From Prevotella sp. (GTDB lineage: Bacteria; Bacteroidota; Bacteroidia; Bacteroidales; Bacteroidaceae), in contig JAJWLX010000016.1 of the NCBI GenBank assembly GCA_021636625.1, positions 1-60,585 on the forward strand: 60,585 nucleotides of DNA, written 5' to 3'. The notes under the pieces were generated by a model that was not told the DNA's origin, did no database searches, and saw nothing but the letters and a program-made list of their open reading frames with translations. The translations under genes and the position numbers were made by a program. This document shows positions 34,122 through 42,018 of the stretch, in pieces; the stretch's first letter is position 1; every line of letters begins with the position of its first letter.

Positions 34122-34622
34122 CTATTGGTTGTTTTGTTCTTTCTCCTGTCGCAATATCTTGTTTATGACAGTGATGACTTGCTCTTGTATATAAGCTTTG
34201 AACATCGTGTCATCCTTTATGGCAAAGTCCAACTGCTCATATACTACAGTATTGACAGAACTTCTGAGTTGTGTTAACTTGTCATTTACTGGTATCTGTC
34301 GATGGGCTTGCCAATAGAACGTAACTTCATCTTGCACTATCGCTTTCAACACCATTTTCTGTTCACGGCTGAGTTTCTTGAAAGTCTTGGTTTCTCGTTC
34401 TTCGTTGTTGCCATATAAAACGGAAGCGATATATTCATCTGCGTCAACAATTTCAAATTCATCATCCCCGAAAGGTAAGTCCAAGATTTTCTTGTTGCCT
34501 TTCTTCATCTCACCCATGCACTCCTTACAGATGTGTTGGGCATGACCTTTCCCCGAAAATGACTCGTTCGACTTGTATTCACCACAAATCTTACAGTAAT
34601 GTCCTTTATGCTTCTTTGCCAT
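34122..34622 (-). CDS. Zinc-ribbon protein, third gene of the AbiE operon
   Basis: 166 aa. An N-terminal zinc-binding motif CKICGEYKSNESF...HICKEC (about residues 10-36) is followed by an acidic segment and a helical C-terminal domain (LSREQKMVLKAIVQDEV, QVITVINKILRQ). It starts 6 bp after the AbiEii stop, so it is co-transcribed and probably translationally coupled. AbiE systems normally have two genes; this one may regulate or extend the system. Confidence 0.7.
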   Translation of the reverse strand: MAKKHKGHYCKICGEYKSNESFSGKGHAQHICKECMGEMKKGNKKILDLPFGDDEFEIVDADEYIASVLYGNNEERETKTFKKLSREQKMVLKAIVQDEVTFYWQAHRQIPVNDKLTQLRSSVNTVVYEQLDFAIKDDTMFKAYIQEQVITVINKILRQEKEQNNQ

Positions 34623-34628
34623 AACCGT

Positions 34629-35606
34629 TTATTTTGTCAAATACGAAATCAACTGCTCCATGCTATTTTCGATACTCTCAATAGTCGGTATATCTTTGTA
34701 GGCAAGGTCAGGAAGTTCTTTTGCATAGACGTTGCTTAACGCTGCCCATACATTATGTAGGTCACTGATGATTGGAGAATCCATGATGTCTTTGTTTTGC
34801 CATCCTTCGGGCTTGTCGAATCTTTGTTGGTCTTGTGCAAACAAGTTACTGAAGTCCGATTTGAAAGCGTCACTTTTTAGATAGTCCTGTGTCTCTGCAT
34901 CATTCAAGAGAAAATGCAAATCATAGAAATGGCGTATCTTGGCTGTCAATTCCGGCATGTAGTTGTCGGCTAAGGAACAGCGAAGCAATGATACCAATTT
35001 CTCTGTCAATGTCCTACGCCTGTCGAGAACATTCACCTCGAAAGGTTGCATATCATATTCCTCTATCAAGTTCTCGTTGCCTGTCTTTTGCAAGAACTCG
35101 GTCAAGAAGCTTTGCAGTTTACATTTCTGAAATGGATATGGATTGGCAAAGGAATTGATTTCGACAAGCAACTGTCCTGCCTTGATAGCACCTACTTGTA
35201 ATGTATCAATAGCTCTTGGATAAGAATAGTATGCCTTGTGATAGTGAGACCCCTTGCTCGTAAAACCAGGCATATCCATTTCCTGCAATCCTTCAGTCAT
35301 GCTTTTGGCAGTTCTCTTGATCAGCATCTTCAATTTGTTGCCGCTGAGCGTCCATGCCTCGGATATAGCAATGTCTATATCCTCAGAAAAACGGCTACCT
35401 ATGCCGTATGCTTTCGTAAGACTTGTTCCTCCTTTGAATATGGCACGGTTATCCTTGTCGTTCGCAGCCATCAAAGACAACGAGCGACAAATCCAATAGT
35501 CCTTCTCGATGAAGATGCTCTTGATGCCGAGTCCTCCATCCTCTACAGGTTGTGATGCTGCTTGCAATGCGTCAGAGAACAACTCCCAGTTTTCATGTAA
35601 TCTCAT
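34629..35606 (-). CDS. abiEii: AbiEii-type nucleotidyltransferase toxin
   Basis: 325 aa. FIEKDYWICRSLSLMA, FKGGTSLTKAYGIGSRFSED and IDIAI give the GG-S...DxD nucleotidyltransferase motif of AbiEii (DUF1814); KIRHFYDLHFLL is the C-terminal family mark. AbiEii toxins use nucleotides and halt growth during phage infection or plasmid loss. ATG 35606 overlaps the antitoxin stop by ATGA. Confidence 0.88.
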   Translation of the reverse strand: MRLHENWELFSDALQAASQPVEDGGLGIKSIFIEKDYWICRSLSLMAANDKDNRAIFKGGTSLTKAYGIGSRFSEDIDIAISEAWTLSGNKLKMLIKRTAKSMTEGLQEMDMPGFTSKGSHYHKAYYSYPRAIDTLQVGAIKAGQLLVEINSFANPYPFQKCKLQSFLTEFLQKTGNENLIEEYDMQPFEVNVLDRRRTLTEKLVSLLRCSLADNYMPELTAKIRHFYDLHFLLNDAETQDYLKSDAFKSDFSNLFAQDQQRFDKPEGWQNKDIMDSPIISDLHNVWAALSNVYAKELPDLAYKDIPTIESIENSMEQLISYLTK

Positions 35607-36322
35607 ATGATGTTCCAGTTTCTTTTGTTTGATAATACTTTGTCGGAGATTGGCAACTTGTAACTGGTCACTCCATTCAATGTTTTGCTGATGGTTTCCG
35701 TTTCCAGTTCCATGTTCTCGTAGATGGCACCAAGCAAAGCTCTTACATAAGGTGTGTATGCCAAGGATAGTTCTGCCAATTCTCGCTTCTGTTCCATTGA
35801 AAGAGCATTGATTGCTTTGCAAATATTCGTCACACATTCATCTGGTGAAGTGGCAGGAATGTCCTTTATAAGGCGCAGAGCATCCAATATTCTAAGTAGT
35901 GGAATATTGCTTGATGTTATGGCGTTCTCTTGTAACAAGAAAGATATTTTCACGCCATTCCTTGTGATAGGTCTCCGATATTTATTTGTGCCGACAAGGA
36001 TGGATGAGCTTATCTGTGTTGTCAGACCCATAGCTGCAAATGCGGCAGTTCCTGTAATGTAACCCACAATCTTGCCATTTTGATCCAGAAAGTCTTTTAC
36101 AAGTTCAGAATCTGCAGGTTTCAGATTTCCAAAAATGGTCTTCTTCGGAATATAGTATTTCCCCTTAGCTATCTTTTGCAGCTCGCCTTGGAGCACAAGA
36201 CGGTTGAGAGCTTTGGCAAGTGCCGGCTGATACCGCATCTCCACCCCAAAGTCTCTTGTTGTCAATACAACCCCAGCAGGGGTTGAGGACAATTTTTCCT
36301 TTATCTGTCTTGCTATAACCAT
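35603..36322 (-). CDS. abiEi: AbiEi-type antitoxin/repressor
   Basis: 239 aa. N-terminal winged helix (QPALAKALNRLVLQGELQKI, AKGKYYIPKK) and a C-terminal AbiEi domain (GYITGTAAFAAMGLTTQI, SFLLQENAI, LRILDALRLIKDI). It neutralises AbiEii and represses its own promoter. A Shine-Dalgarno AAGGAGA precedes the ATG. A 9-bp inverted repeat overlaps the promoter. Confidence 0.85.
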   Translation of the reverse strand: MVIARQIKEKLSSTPAGVVLTTRDFGVEMRYQPALAKALNRLVLQGELQKIAKGKYYIPKKTIFGNLKPADSELVKDFLDQNGKIVGYITGTAAFAAMGLTTQISSSILVGTNKYRRPITRNGVKISFLLQENAITSSNIPLLRILDALRLIKDIPATSPDECVTNICKAINALSMEQKRELAELSLAYTPYVRALLGAIYENMELETETISKTLNGVTSYKLPISDKVLSNKRNWNII

Positions 36323-36342
36323 ATTTTATCTCCTTTTTCGAC

Positions 36343-36392
36343 TGCAAAGTTAATAAAAGTCTTGTTTTTTACGTCATAAACTTGACTTTTAT
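36343..36392 (-). promoter_or_regulatory. abiE promoter with inverted-repeat operator
   Basis: Minus-strand -7 word TAACTTTG (about 36345-36352). Inverted repeat ATAAAAGTC (36353-36361) and GACTTTTAT (36384-36392), 22 bp apart, matching the known habit of AbiEi antitoxins to bind two inverted sites in their own promoter. Confidence 0.65.
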
Positions 36393-36811
36393 ATATTTAT
36401 TTAACCTTTTATGCCCGATATTTTCCTCCAATTCCATTTGTAAAAGCCATTAGCTGTCAGTTTCCTTTCGCCGTTTGTTCAACTTTTATACATTGTTCAA
36501 TGGTATTGAACATACCCTTTTTGTTGAACACATCTCCCATACCTCTTCATCCTCCCTTGTTTTTCCTTAGCAAATTTAGTTCAGCCCACCAGACCGTCAA
36601 GTACCGCCTTGCTATTGGCAGGTTATTTCATCAGCAGCCTTCCACCAATCAAAGATTGGGGTATTCCAATGAAATAATCTTCCAATTCCTTGCCTTGTCT
36701 GTCTCCATGCCCGAACTCGTGATTGCACGTAAAATCAATTCCCTCGATGAAGTCGTAAGGGCTTCGAAAATAGGGAAGAAAAAGAAGTTTCACAATTTAA
36801 TCCGAACAGAT
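36393..36811. other. Gene-free leader block with a nested palindrome
   Basis: Holds the 73-nt palindrome 36614-36686 (ATTGG/CCAAT, GGTTATTTCAT/ATGAAATAATC, CCAATC/GATTGG) and the leader motif GCTTCGAAAATAGGGAA (36761-36777). A weak in-frame extension of the next gene runs through it but is not protein-like. Confidence 0.55.
36614..36686. repeat. 73-nt nested palindrome
   Basis: Three collinear stems of 5, 11 (one G-T) and 6 bp, with an AAA loop. Confidence 0.7.
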
Positions 36812-37114
36812 ATGAACGATATGATTAACGAAAGAGACAAGGAGTTTGCCAATGAGTTTTCACGCTTCGTGAACGGCAAGATGTGTGCCGCATCCAAGGT
36901 GGGTGCCGAGTTTGCCAATGACCACCGCTTTCTTGTAAACGAGAAGTTCAAGGTGATGATGGCTTTCATGGAGCAGTTGGCAATAAACTATCAGAAGGGC
37001 TATTATGACCTTCGCAATGAATGGGCTTGCACTTTGGCACATGCAGTCATCGAAGCCTTGCGTGAGCAGCAGCTCTACTATCCATCTTCATCAGAGTATT
37101 CACCCAATAAATAA
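36812..37114 (+). CDS. Unknown 100-aa helical element protein
   Basis: Begins MNDMINERDKEFANEFSRFV; helical and charged, no motif. First gene of a small plus-strand operon with DUF2958. The frame extends upstream, but the residues there look non-coding and overlap the leader palindrome. Confidence 0.6.
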   Translation: MNDMINERDKEFANEFSRFVNGKMCAASKVGAEFANDHRFLVNEKFKVMMAFMEQLAINYQKGYYDLRNEWACTLAHAVIEALREQQLYYPSSSEYSPNK

Positions 37115-37121
37115 TGCAGTT

Positions 37122-37496
37122 ATGACAAGCAGATTGATTACACCACAGTTGGCGGAGCAGTTCAAGCAATATCCGCTTTATTCACAGGACGGCAAGAAGA
37201 AGGATGCCATTTGCCAATGCATCTTCTTCATCGGCAAAGTCCGTTGGTATGTATTGGAAGGTCAGCCGGAAGGCAATGACTTCACGCTGTTCTCTATCGT
37301 TGTTGGTCTTGCCGATACAGAATATGGCTATGCTTCCATAAAGGAAATGGAAAGTATCAGCGTGGATGTCGGACATAACCTTCCCAAGATACCGATATTG
37401 CAGGACAAGAGCTTCAAGCCTTGCCCAATCGGAAACATTCCCGACGAGAGATTGCAGTCGTTTCTGTCTGACATGTATGACAGGGAAGAAATTTAA
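37122..37496 (+). CDS. DUF2958 protein
   Basis: 124 aa. LITPQLAEQFKQYPLYSQDG then KDAICQCIFF, WYVLEGQPEGNDFTLFSIVV, GLADTEYGYAS and a C-terminal loop are the DUF2958 pattern found on many conjugative elements. Function unknown. 7 bp after the previous gene. Confidence 0.85.
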   Translation: MTSRLITPQLAEQFKQYPLYSQDGKKKDAICQCIFFIGKVRWYVLEGQPEGNDFTLFSIVVGLADTEYGYASIKEMESISVDVGHNLPKIPILQDKSFKPCPIGNIPDERLQSFLSDMYDREEI

Positions 37497-37505
37497 ACCA
37501 TTCAT

Positions 37506-37532
37506 CAGCCGTAGGCTTCTTGCCTATGGCTG
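37506..37532 (+). repeat. Intercistronic hairpin
   Basis: 11-bp stem CAGCCGTAGGC / GCCTATGGCTG (one G-T) with a 5-nt loop, between DUF2958 and the next gene. Confidence 0.65.
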
Positions 37533-37548
37533 CTAAAAATCAAACTAT

Positions 37549-37920
37549 ATGATACAGCAAAAGATAACGGAGATAGCCGAAATATTAGGATGGAGCGTTG
37601 ATTTCTCCGAGCCACAAAATGGCAAGACAGATGTAAACTTCGCCAAATACACTTCCTATGGTCAAGATTTCAATTTCAGCGTGGAACTTGAAGACGATGA
37701 TATGGAAGCCTTCATCGACAATATCCATGAGTATTACGAGAACTTTGATGTTGACGAGGAAGCGTACATTTGGATTGGCTCAGACGGTCACGGCAAAAAT
37801 GGCGCACCTTACCACATTGCCGATATAGTCAAAGACATGGAGGAAGCCGAAGTAATGATGGCTGACCTTTACGAGGCGTTCAGACAATATTATTCACAGT
37901 TGGAACTTCAAGCCGTATGA
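37549..37920 (+). CDS. Acidic 123-aa element protein
   Basis: TKIAEILG-like start (ITEIAEILGWSVDFSEPQNG) and very acidic middle (ELEDDDMEAFIDNIHEYYEN). Could mimic DNA, but no family is recognised. Its stop overlaps the next start by ATGA. Confidence 0.65.
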   Translation: MIQQKITEIAEILGWSVDFSEPQNGKTDVNFAKYTSYGQDFNFSVELEDDDMEAFIDNIHEYYENFDVDEEAYIWIGSDGHGKNGAPYHIADIVKDMEEAEVMMADLYEAFRQYYSQLELQAV

Positions 37921-38198
37921 CAATAGAGCAATACCTCAACCGCCTATGTCGAAACATTCTCAATGAGCGTTTCGACTGGCACAAATACCTTACCACCCGA
38001 AGCTATTTCGGCAGAGACCTTTGCGTCACTCCGCTCCATGTCTCCTATGGACAAATCGGCTATACCATCCATTTTCCTTACTCTCGTGACCCAATGCCTG
38101 AACTCGCATACGATTGGGAAATGAACGACCTCACCATCGATGAGGAAGATTGGCAGAAATGGCTATCACCCGAAGAAGATGATGAGAAGGAAGAATAA
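37917..38198 (+). CDS. Acidic 93-aa element protein
   Basis: MTIEQYLNRLCRNILNERFD start and acidic C-terminus (LSPEEDDEKEE). Coupled to the previous gene by a 4-bp overlap. Family not recognised. Confidence 0.6.
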   Translation: MTIEQYLNRLCRNILNERFDWHKYLTTRSYFGRDLCVTPLHVSYGQIGYTIHFPYSRDPMPELAYDWEMNDLTIDEEDWQKWLSPEEDDEKEE

Positions 38199-38210
38199 AA
38201 CTTCCAAAAC

Positions 38211-38263
38211 AAAAAATCCAAGATGCTTACACATTATTATATATGTGCGCATCTTGGATTTTT
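38211..38263. terminator. Strong bidirectional terminator
   Basis: Stem AAAAATCCAAGATGC / GCATCTTGGATTTTT around a 22-nt loop between the plus-strand small-gene operon and the long minus-strand transfer operon. Confidence 0.85.
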
Positions 38264-38287
38264 GCATGTTTACCACAGATTGACTCG

Positions 38288-39508
38288 TTACCGACGGAAC
38301 GCAGACCGTGCGACTTTTTCCTCTTCTACTTCAGTCTGCTCATTATCATTTGATGATGCAGATTGCTTCATGTCCTTTTCTTCTTTATCTTTTTTCGAAA
38401 CCGATACATCCTCACTCTGCAGCTCCTTCATTTCCAATGCCACCTCGTCAATTCTCTGCGTGAGAATAGACGTTGCCTTTTTCACATCCATCAAGGTGGT
38501 CTTGATGAAACTTGGCGACTCCTTCAGACTGCCGAGCCACGATTTCAGATAGGCGGCACTGTCCTCTTTCAAATTCTTGGTCATACCATACTTCTGGCAC
38601 ACCAACGCACTGCCCAACTCTGCCACCAGTTCCTCACGTGCATATTCATCGGAACCAAAGCCCGACTGCGGTTTGAGACGGTTCAACTGATCTTCCGCTC
38701 CTGTCGAGTGAACCATCTCATGGAACGCTGTTCCATACCACGACTCACCATCCTTGAACTGTGACTTCTCTGGAATGGTTATCTGGTTGCGGGAAATGGA
38801 GTAGAACGCATTGTCCTGGTGCTCGATGTTGATGGGGCAAATCCATCTCTGCTCCTTGAACATCTGGTCAACAACAGGAAACGAATACATGTCACCTTTC
38901 TTCACCAATGCCTTTTCGGGCTTGTTCTCCGCTTCCAACTTGGCATACAATTCAGGTCTTGCCTCCTTCAGATTGGTCTGTGCCACATTGAACACCTGGT
39001 ACACATTCAACTTCGGATAGACATTATACTCCTTCTGCTCCTCAGCACTCATTCGCTTGTAGTCGTCATAGGGTATCTTTTCTTTTGTCTCCTTGTGTAC
39101 AATGGTGAAACTCGTCAGCATCACCGGGAAACTCTTCTCTCCCTTGTTGATGCAGACCTTGGGCAACGGCTCGCCATTAGCATCCGTCATCTGCTTCTTG
39201 TTACCTTGCTTGTCCGTCTGATAGTTCAAACCCACTGCACGGTTAAAGGTGCAAAACACTGGCAACTCGTAGCCTTTCTTCTCGCAGAGCATGGTGAGCA
39301 GCAAGGCATTCATACCGTTATACTCCCTGCCAGACAGGTTCTTCGGCCAGCTCAATGTACCTTCCGTAAACCAAGGCTTTTGCCATCCGTCCTTGCTTCC
39401 CAACGACTCGATCTTCTCTATCATCATGTTTGCGAAGGTGTCCAAGGCTCTGTCCTCAGCATTTTTTCCATCGCCATTATTCTGTGGACTCTTATTGTAA
39501 TATGCCAT
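38288..39508 (-). CDS. ardC: ArdC-type antirestriction protein (zincin)
   Basis: 406 aa. N-terminal ArdC ssDNA-binding region (FANMMIEKIESLG, YNGMNALLLTMLCEKKGYEL, PVCIN-like segments) and a C-terminal zincin with HEMVH in TAFHEMVHSTGAEDQL (about residue 260), then the Glu-containing helix EELVAELGSA. Protects incoming DNA from restriction; plasmid ArdC of pSa is known to travel with the DNA. It ends in an acidic linker and RSAFRR, a tail also seen in three other transfer proteins. Last gene of the operon. Confidence 0.85.
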   Translation of the reverse strand: MAYYNKSPQNNGDGKNAEDRALDTFANMMIEKIESLGSKDGWQKPWFTEGTLSWPKNLSGREYNGMNALLLTMLCEKKGYELPVFCTFNRAVGLNYQTDKQGNKKQMTDANGEPLPKVCINKGEKSFPVMLTSFTIVHKETKEKIPYDDYKRMSAEEQKEYNVYPKLNVYQVFNVAQTNLKEARPELYAKLEAENKPEKALVKKGDMYSFPVVDQMFKEQRWICPINIEHQDNAFYSISRNQITIPEKSQFKDGESWYGTAFHEMVHSTGAEDQLNRLKPQSGFGSDEYAREELVAELGSALVCQKYGMTKNLKEDSAAYLKSWLGSLKESPSFIKTTLMDVKKATSILTQRIDEVALEMKELQSEDVSVSKKDKEEKDMKQSASSNDNEQTEVEEEKVARSAFRR

Positions 39509-39513
39509 ACTTG

Positions 39514-40122
39514 CTAATTGTTAGGATTATACGGTTTCTTTTCCCACTGACTCAACTCCGCCACCTTACAGCCCAGGTTGAGTCTGTCGTTATATGCCGA
39601 GATTTCCAACTCGCCCTTTGCCTCGATGGTGGCTTTTGGCTGCAACCATTCCTCTCTTTCTTCCGAGAAACGGACAAAGCGCACCCATGTAAAGGCAAAA
39701 TCTTCTCCGATCTTCTCTGCACTGAAAGCAGAAAACATCAGGAAAGCCTTTCCATTTTTGTCCTTCTTCATATCAATGTCCTTACCAACCTTGCCCTTGA
39801 ACTCCATGTCGCCCACGATGCCATCCCTGTTTTCCGATACAGGCGACAGGTTCACTTCCGATACCTTCAAGTTGAAATACAGGTTGTCATCTTTCTTCTT
39901 GAAGGTCAGCACACCTTTCAACTCAATGCGGTTGCCCACGACAATACCTTTCGAATCGTCACCATCCATGATGCAACTGACAATCACGGTCTTGTTGATA
40001 CCACTCTTGGCTGGTATCACCACATCTACGGAATATGTAGTAAAAGGCATTCCGTCCTTCCCATTGCGAACCACTGCAGCCTTGCTAACGGTTCCGCACA
40101 CACTTACGTTACATTTAATCAT
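39514..40122 (-). CDS. Double OB-fold, SSB-like protein
   Basis: 202 aa. Two similar halves, each beginning with a beta-hairpin typical of SSB-like OB folds: NVSVCGTVSKAAVVRNGKDG (about 4-23) and MEFKGKVGKDIDMKKDKNG (about 107-125), each followed by FxxYSV/FSAF strands. Probably binds single-stranded DNA near the transfer machinery. It follows the small membrane gene by 74 bp. Confidence 0.65.
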   Translation of the reverse strand: MIKCNVSVCGTVSKAAVVRNGKDGMPFTTYSVDVVIPAKSGINKTVIVSCIMDGDDSKGIVVGNRIELKGVLTFKKKDDNLYFNLKVSEVNLSPVSENRDGIVGDMEFKGKVGKDIDMKKDKNGKAFLMFSAFSAEKIGEDFAFTWVRFVRFSEEREEWLQPKATIEAKGELEISAYNDRLNLGCKVAELSQWEKKPYNPNN

Positions 40123-40196
40123 AGCTCAAATACTTTTTTATTCGTTTTCAATCGACCAAGATGTGGAACCTTCAAGTATCTGATTATTTCCAAATG

Positions 40197-40391
40197 TCAA
40201 TCATCCATCATGGGTGCTTTGGTGATTTTCCGAAACAGCCAGACTCCCACCATGACATTGAACCCGATATATCCGACAGCTGCATACACTCCGCCCAACA
40301 AATAGGCACCATATGCCACTGCCGTAAATAGCGACAATCCCATCAATAGAGGAACCGCTACCGCTAACCATCTTTTCATTCTTTCCTTCAT
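40197..40391 (-). CDS. 64-aa two-pass membrane protein
   Basis: MKERMKRWLAVAVPLLMGLS then a second hydrophobic segment (AVGYIGFNVMVGVWLF). Starts 4 bp after the GH73/M23 gene, so coupled. Possibly a small inner-membrane transfer component. Confidence 0.6.
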   Translation of the reverse strand: MKERMKRWLAVAVPLLMGLSLFTAVAYGAYLLGGVYAAVGYIGFNVMVGVWLFRKITKAPMMDD

Positions 40392-40395
40392 GTCC

Positions 40396-42000
40396 TTACT
40401 TTCGTTGCATTGTCTGACTTTGACCTTCTTGCTGTTCCAGGACACGTTCATAGTTTTGCGATGCTTGTTGCGTCAACACGATAGTATTCACCATTCCAGC
40501 TATACGCATTTTCTTGGCATCATTGCTCAGGTTGGTATCACCCAACACTTGCGACAATCTACATAACTCCGCATTGGTCAGCTCTCTCGTCACTTTGGTA
40601 GTGCCATTGTCCGCTTGCAACACAGCCTTTCCATTGTCGCCAATGCTCAGCACACATTCATTCATAGTCGGTATCAACGGTTTCAAGTCCACCTGCCTTT
40701 TGCTTACAGCTTCTGAGATTTGCGCTTTTTGCTCTTCCTCGCTTTTACTGTCTATTTGCACAGCGAGGGCAAGCAGACTGCTATACATGGTAGTCACCAA
40801 TCCCATTATCGGGTCTGCACTTGACAATCCTGTGCTTGCGTCCTCGGATGAAAGCAGTTTCTTCATCCAATCGTCAGGTGACAGACTCGTGTCCACTGCC
40901 GAACTATTTCCCTTGTATTTTGCCAACAGGTCATTGCCGTTATACAATGCTTGTTGCTTCAGATTGCCTTTCTGCGCTATCTCCGCCAAGTACGATGCAG
41001 GATCCACGTCCCTTGTCTTGCCGTCTGCCGATATGTTTTTCACTCCGAAATGCAAGTGTTCGCCAGTAGTGCGTGTGCCGGTATTTCCCGACACACCTAA
41101 CTTTTGCCCAGCTTTCACCTCGTCACCCACCTTCACAGCAATACTGTCCAAGTGCATATAGGTGGTCTGCACCTTGCTTCCGTCCGATCTTGCGTATTCC
41201 ACTGTCACAGACTTGCCACCGCCAGTATTGGCATTGTGGTTCACAGCTACCACCTTGCCGCCATTCTCTGTAGCCAACACATCATCATGCTTGGCTCTGA
41301 TGTCAATGCCCTTGTGCATCTGCTGTTTGCTTTTGTCCATAGGGTCTTGACGCATACCGAATGGAGAAGTGACAAACAAGAACTCGTCCCTTTTCACAGG
41401 GAATGAGTATTTGTCGTTGGTTGTTTGAGATGCTGTTTGCTTCTTTTCGTCATTATTGGATGTCGATACCGAAGACGATACCGTTGCTGAAGTTCTTGCA
41501 TTCTGTTCTACGCCGAACTTCTTGCCCTCAGCCCTCATTTCTTGCATCACCTGTTGGTCATACTTCTGTAATCCATTGATCTCGATAATCTTTTGCAAAC
41601 TGGCAGCATATCCTCCATTGGTGGCATAACCGCCTCGCTCAATACCTTTTGTCCATCCCTTGTAGTCGTCGGGAGAGAGTTTGAAGCATTGGCTGTAGCG
41701 GCTGTTGTTCTTCAATATCTTGGAATGGTGTTCGTATGAGTCACCCACCGTGGCATACTTGCAGAACTTCTCATTCGGCTTGTCATCGGTATAGACAAGA
41801 TAATCGCCACCGTTCTTCAGCCAACTTTTCGAAGCCTTCACGCCAAAATGGTTGTTGCCCAACTGCGACAGTTCACTCTGTCCATTACGGCTTTCCAAGA
41901 TGCCTTGCGCCAAGGTGACGGAAGCAGGGATGCCATATCGCTTCATCTGCTCCATCGCCTCGGCAGCATATCTTTCTGCATATTGCTGATTCTTGCTCAT
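40396..42000 (-). CDS. GH73 glucosaminidase/M23 peptidase, conjugation lysin
   Basis: 534 aa. Residues about 5-150 are a glucosaminidase: GIPASVTLAQGILESRNGQS with catalytic Glu, NNHFGVKAS, YKGWTKGIERGGYAT. Residues about 200-335 are an M23 endopeptidase: MHKGIDIRA (HxxxD), YMHLDSIAV and GEHLHFGV (HxH), all zinc ligands present. The remaining C-terminal 190 residues are unique. There is no N-terminal signal peptide, so export must use the transfer channel or another route. Opens peptidoglycan for the conjugation apparatus (VirB1-like role). Confidence 0.85.
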   Translation of the reverse strand: MSKNQQYAERYAAEAMEQMKRYGIPASVTLAQGILESRNGQSELSQLGNNHFGVKASKSWLKNGGDYLVYTDDKPNEKFCKYATVGDSYEHHSKILKNNSRYSQCFKLSPDDYKGWTKGIERGGYATNGGYAASLQKIIEINGLQKYDQQVMQEMRAEGKKFGVEQNARTSATVSSSVSTSNNDEKKQTASQTTNDKYSFPVKRDEFLFVTSPFGMRQDPMDKSKQQMHKGIDIRAKHDDVLATENGGKVVAVNHNANTGGGKSVTVEYARSDGSKVQTTYMHLDSIAVKVGDEVKAGQKLGVSGNTGTRTTGEHLHFGVKNISADGKTRDVDPASYLAEIAQKGNLKQQALYNGNDLLAKYKGNSSAVDTSLSPDDWMKKLLSSEDASTGLSSADPIMGLVTTMYSSLLALAVQIDSKSEEEQKAQISEAVSKRQVDLKPLIPTMNECVLSIGDNGKAVLQADNGTTKVTRELTNAELCRLSQVLGDTNLSNDAKKMRIAGMVNTIVLTQQASQNYERVLEQQEGQSQTMQRK

Positions 42001-42018
42001 GTCTTTATATCCTCATTA

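Noticed and set aside
36500..36811. N-terminal extension of the 100-aa protein at 36812
   Set aside because: Runs through the 73-nt palindrome and leader motif; composition unlike the rest of the protein.
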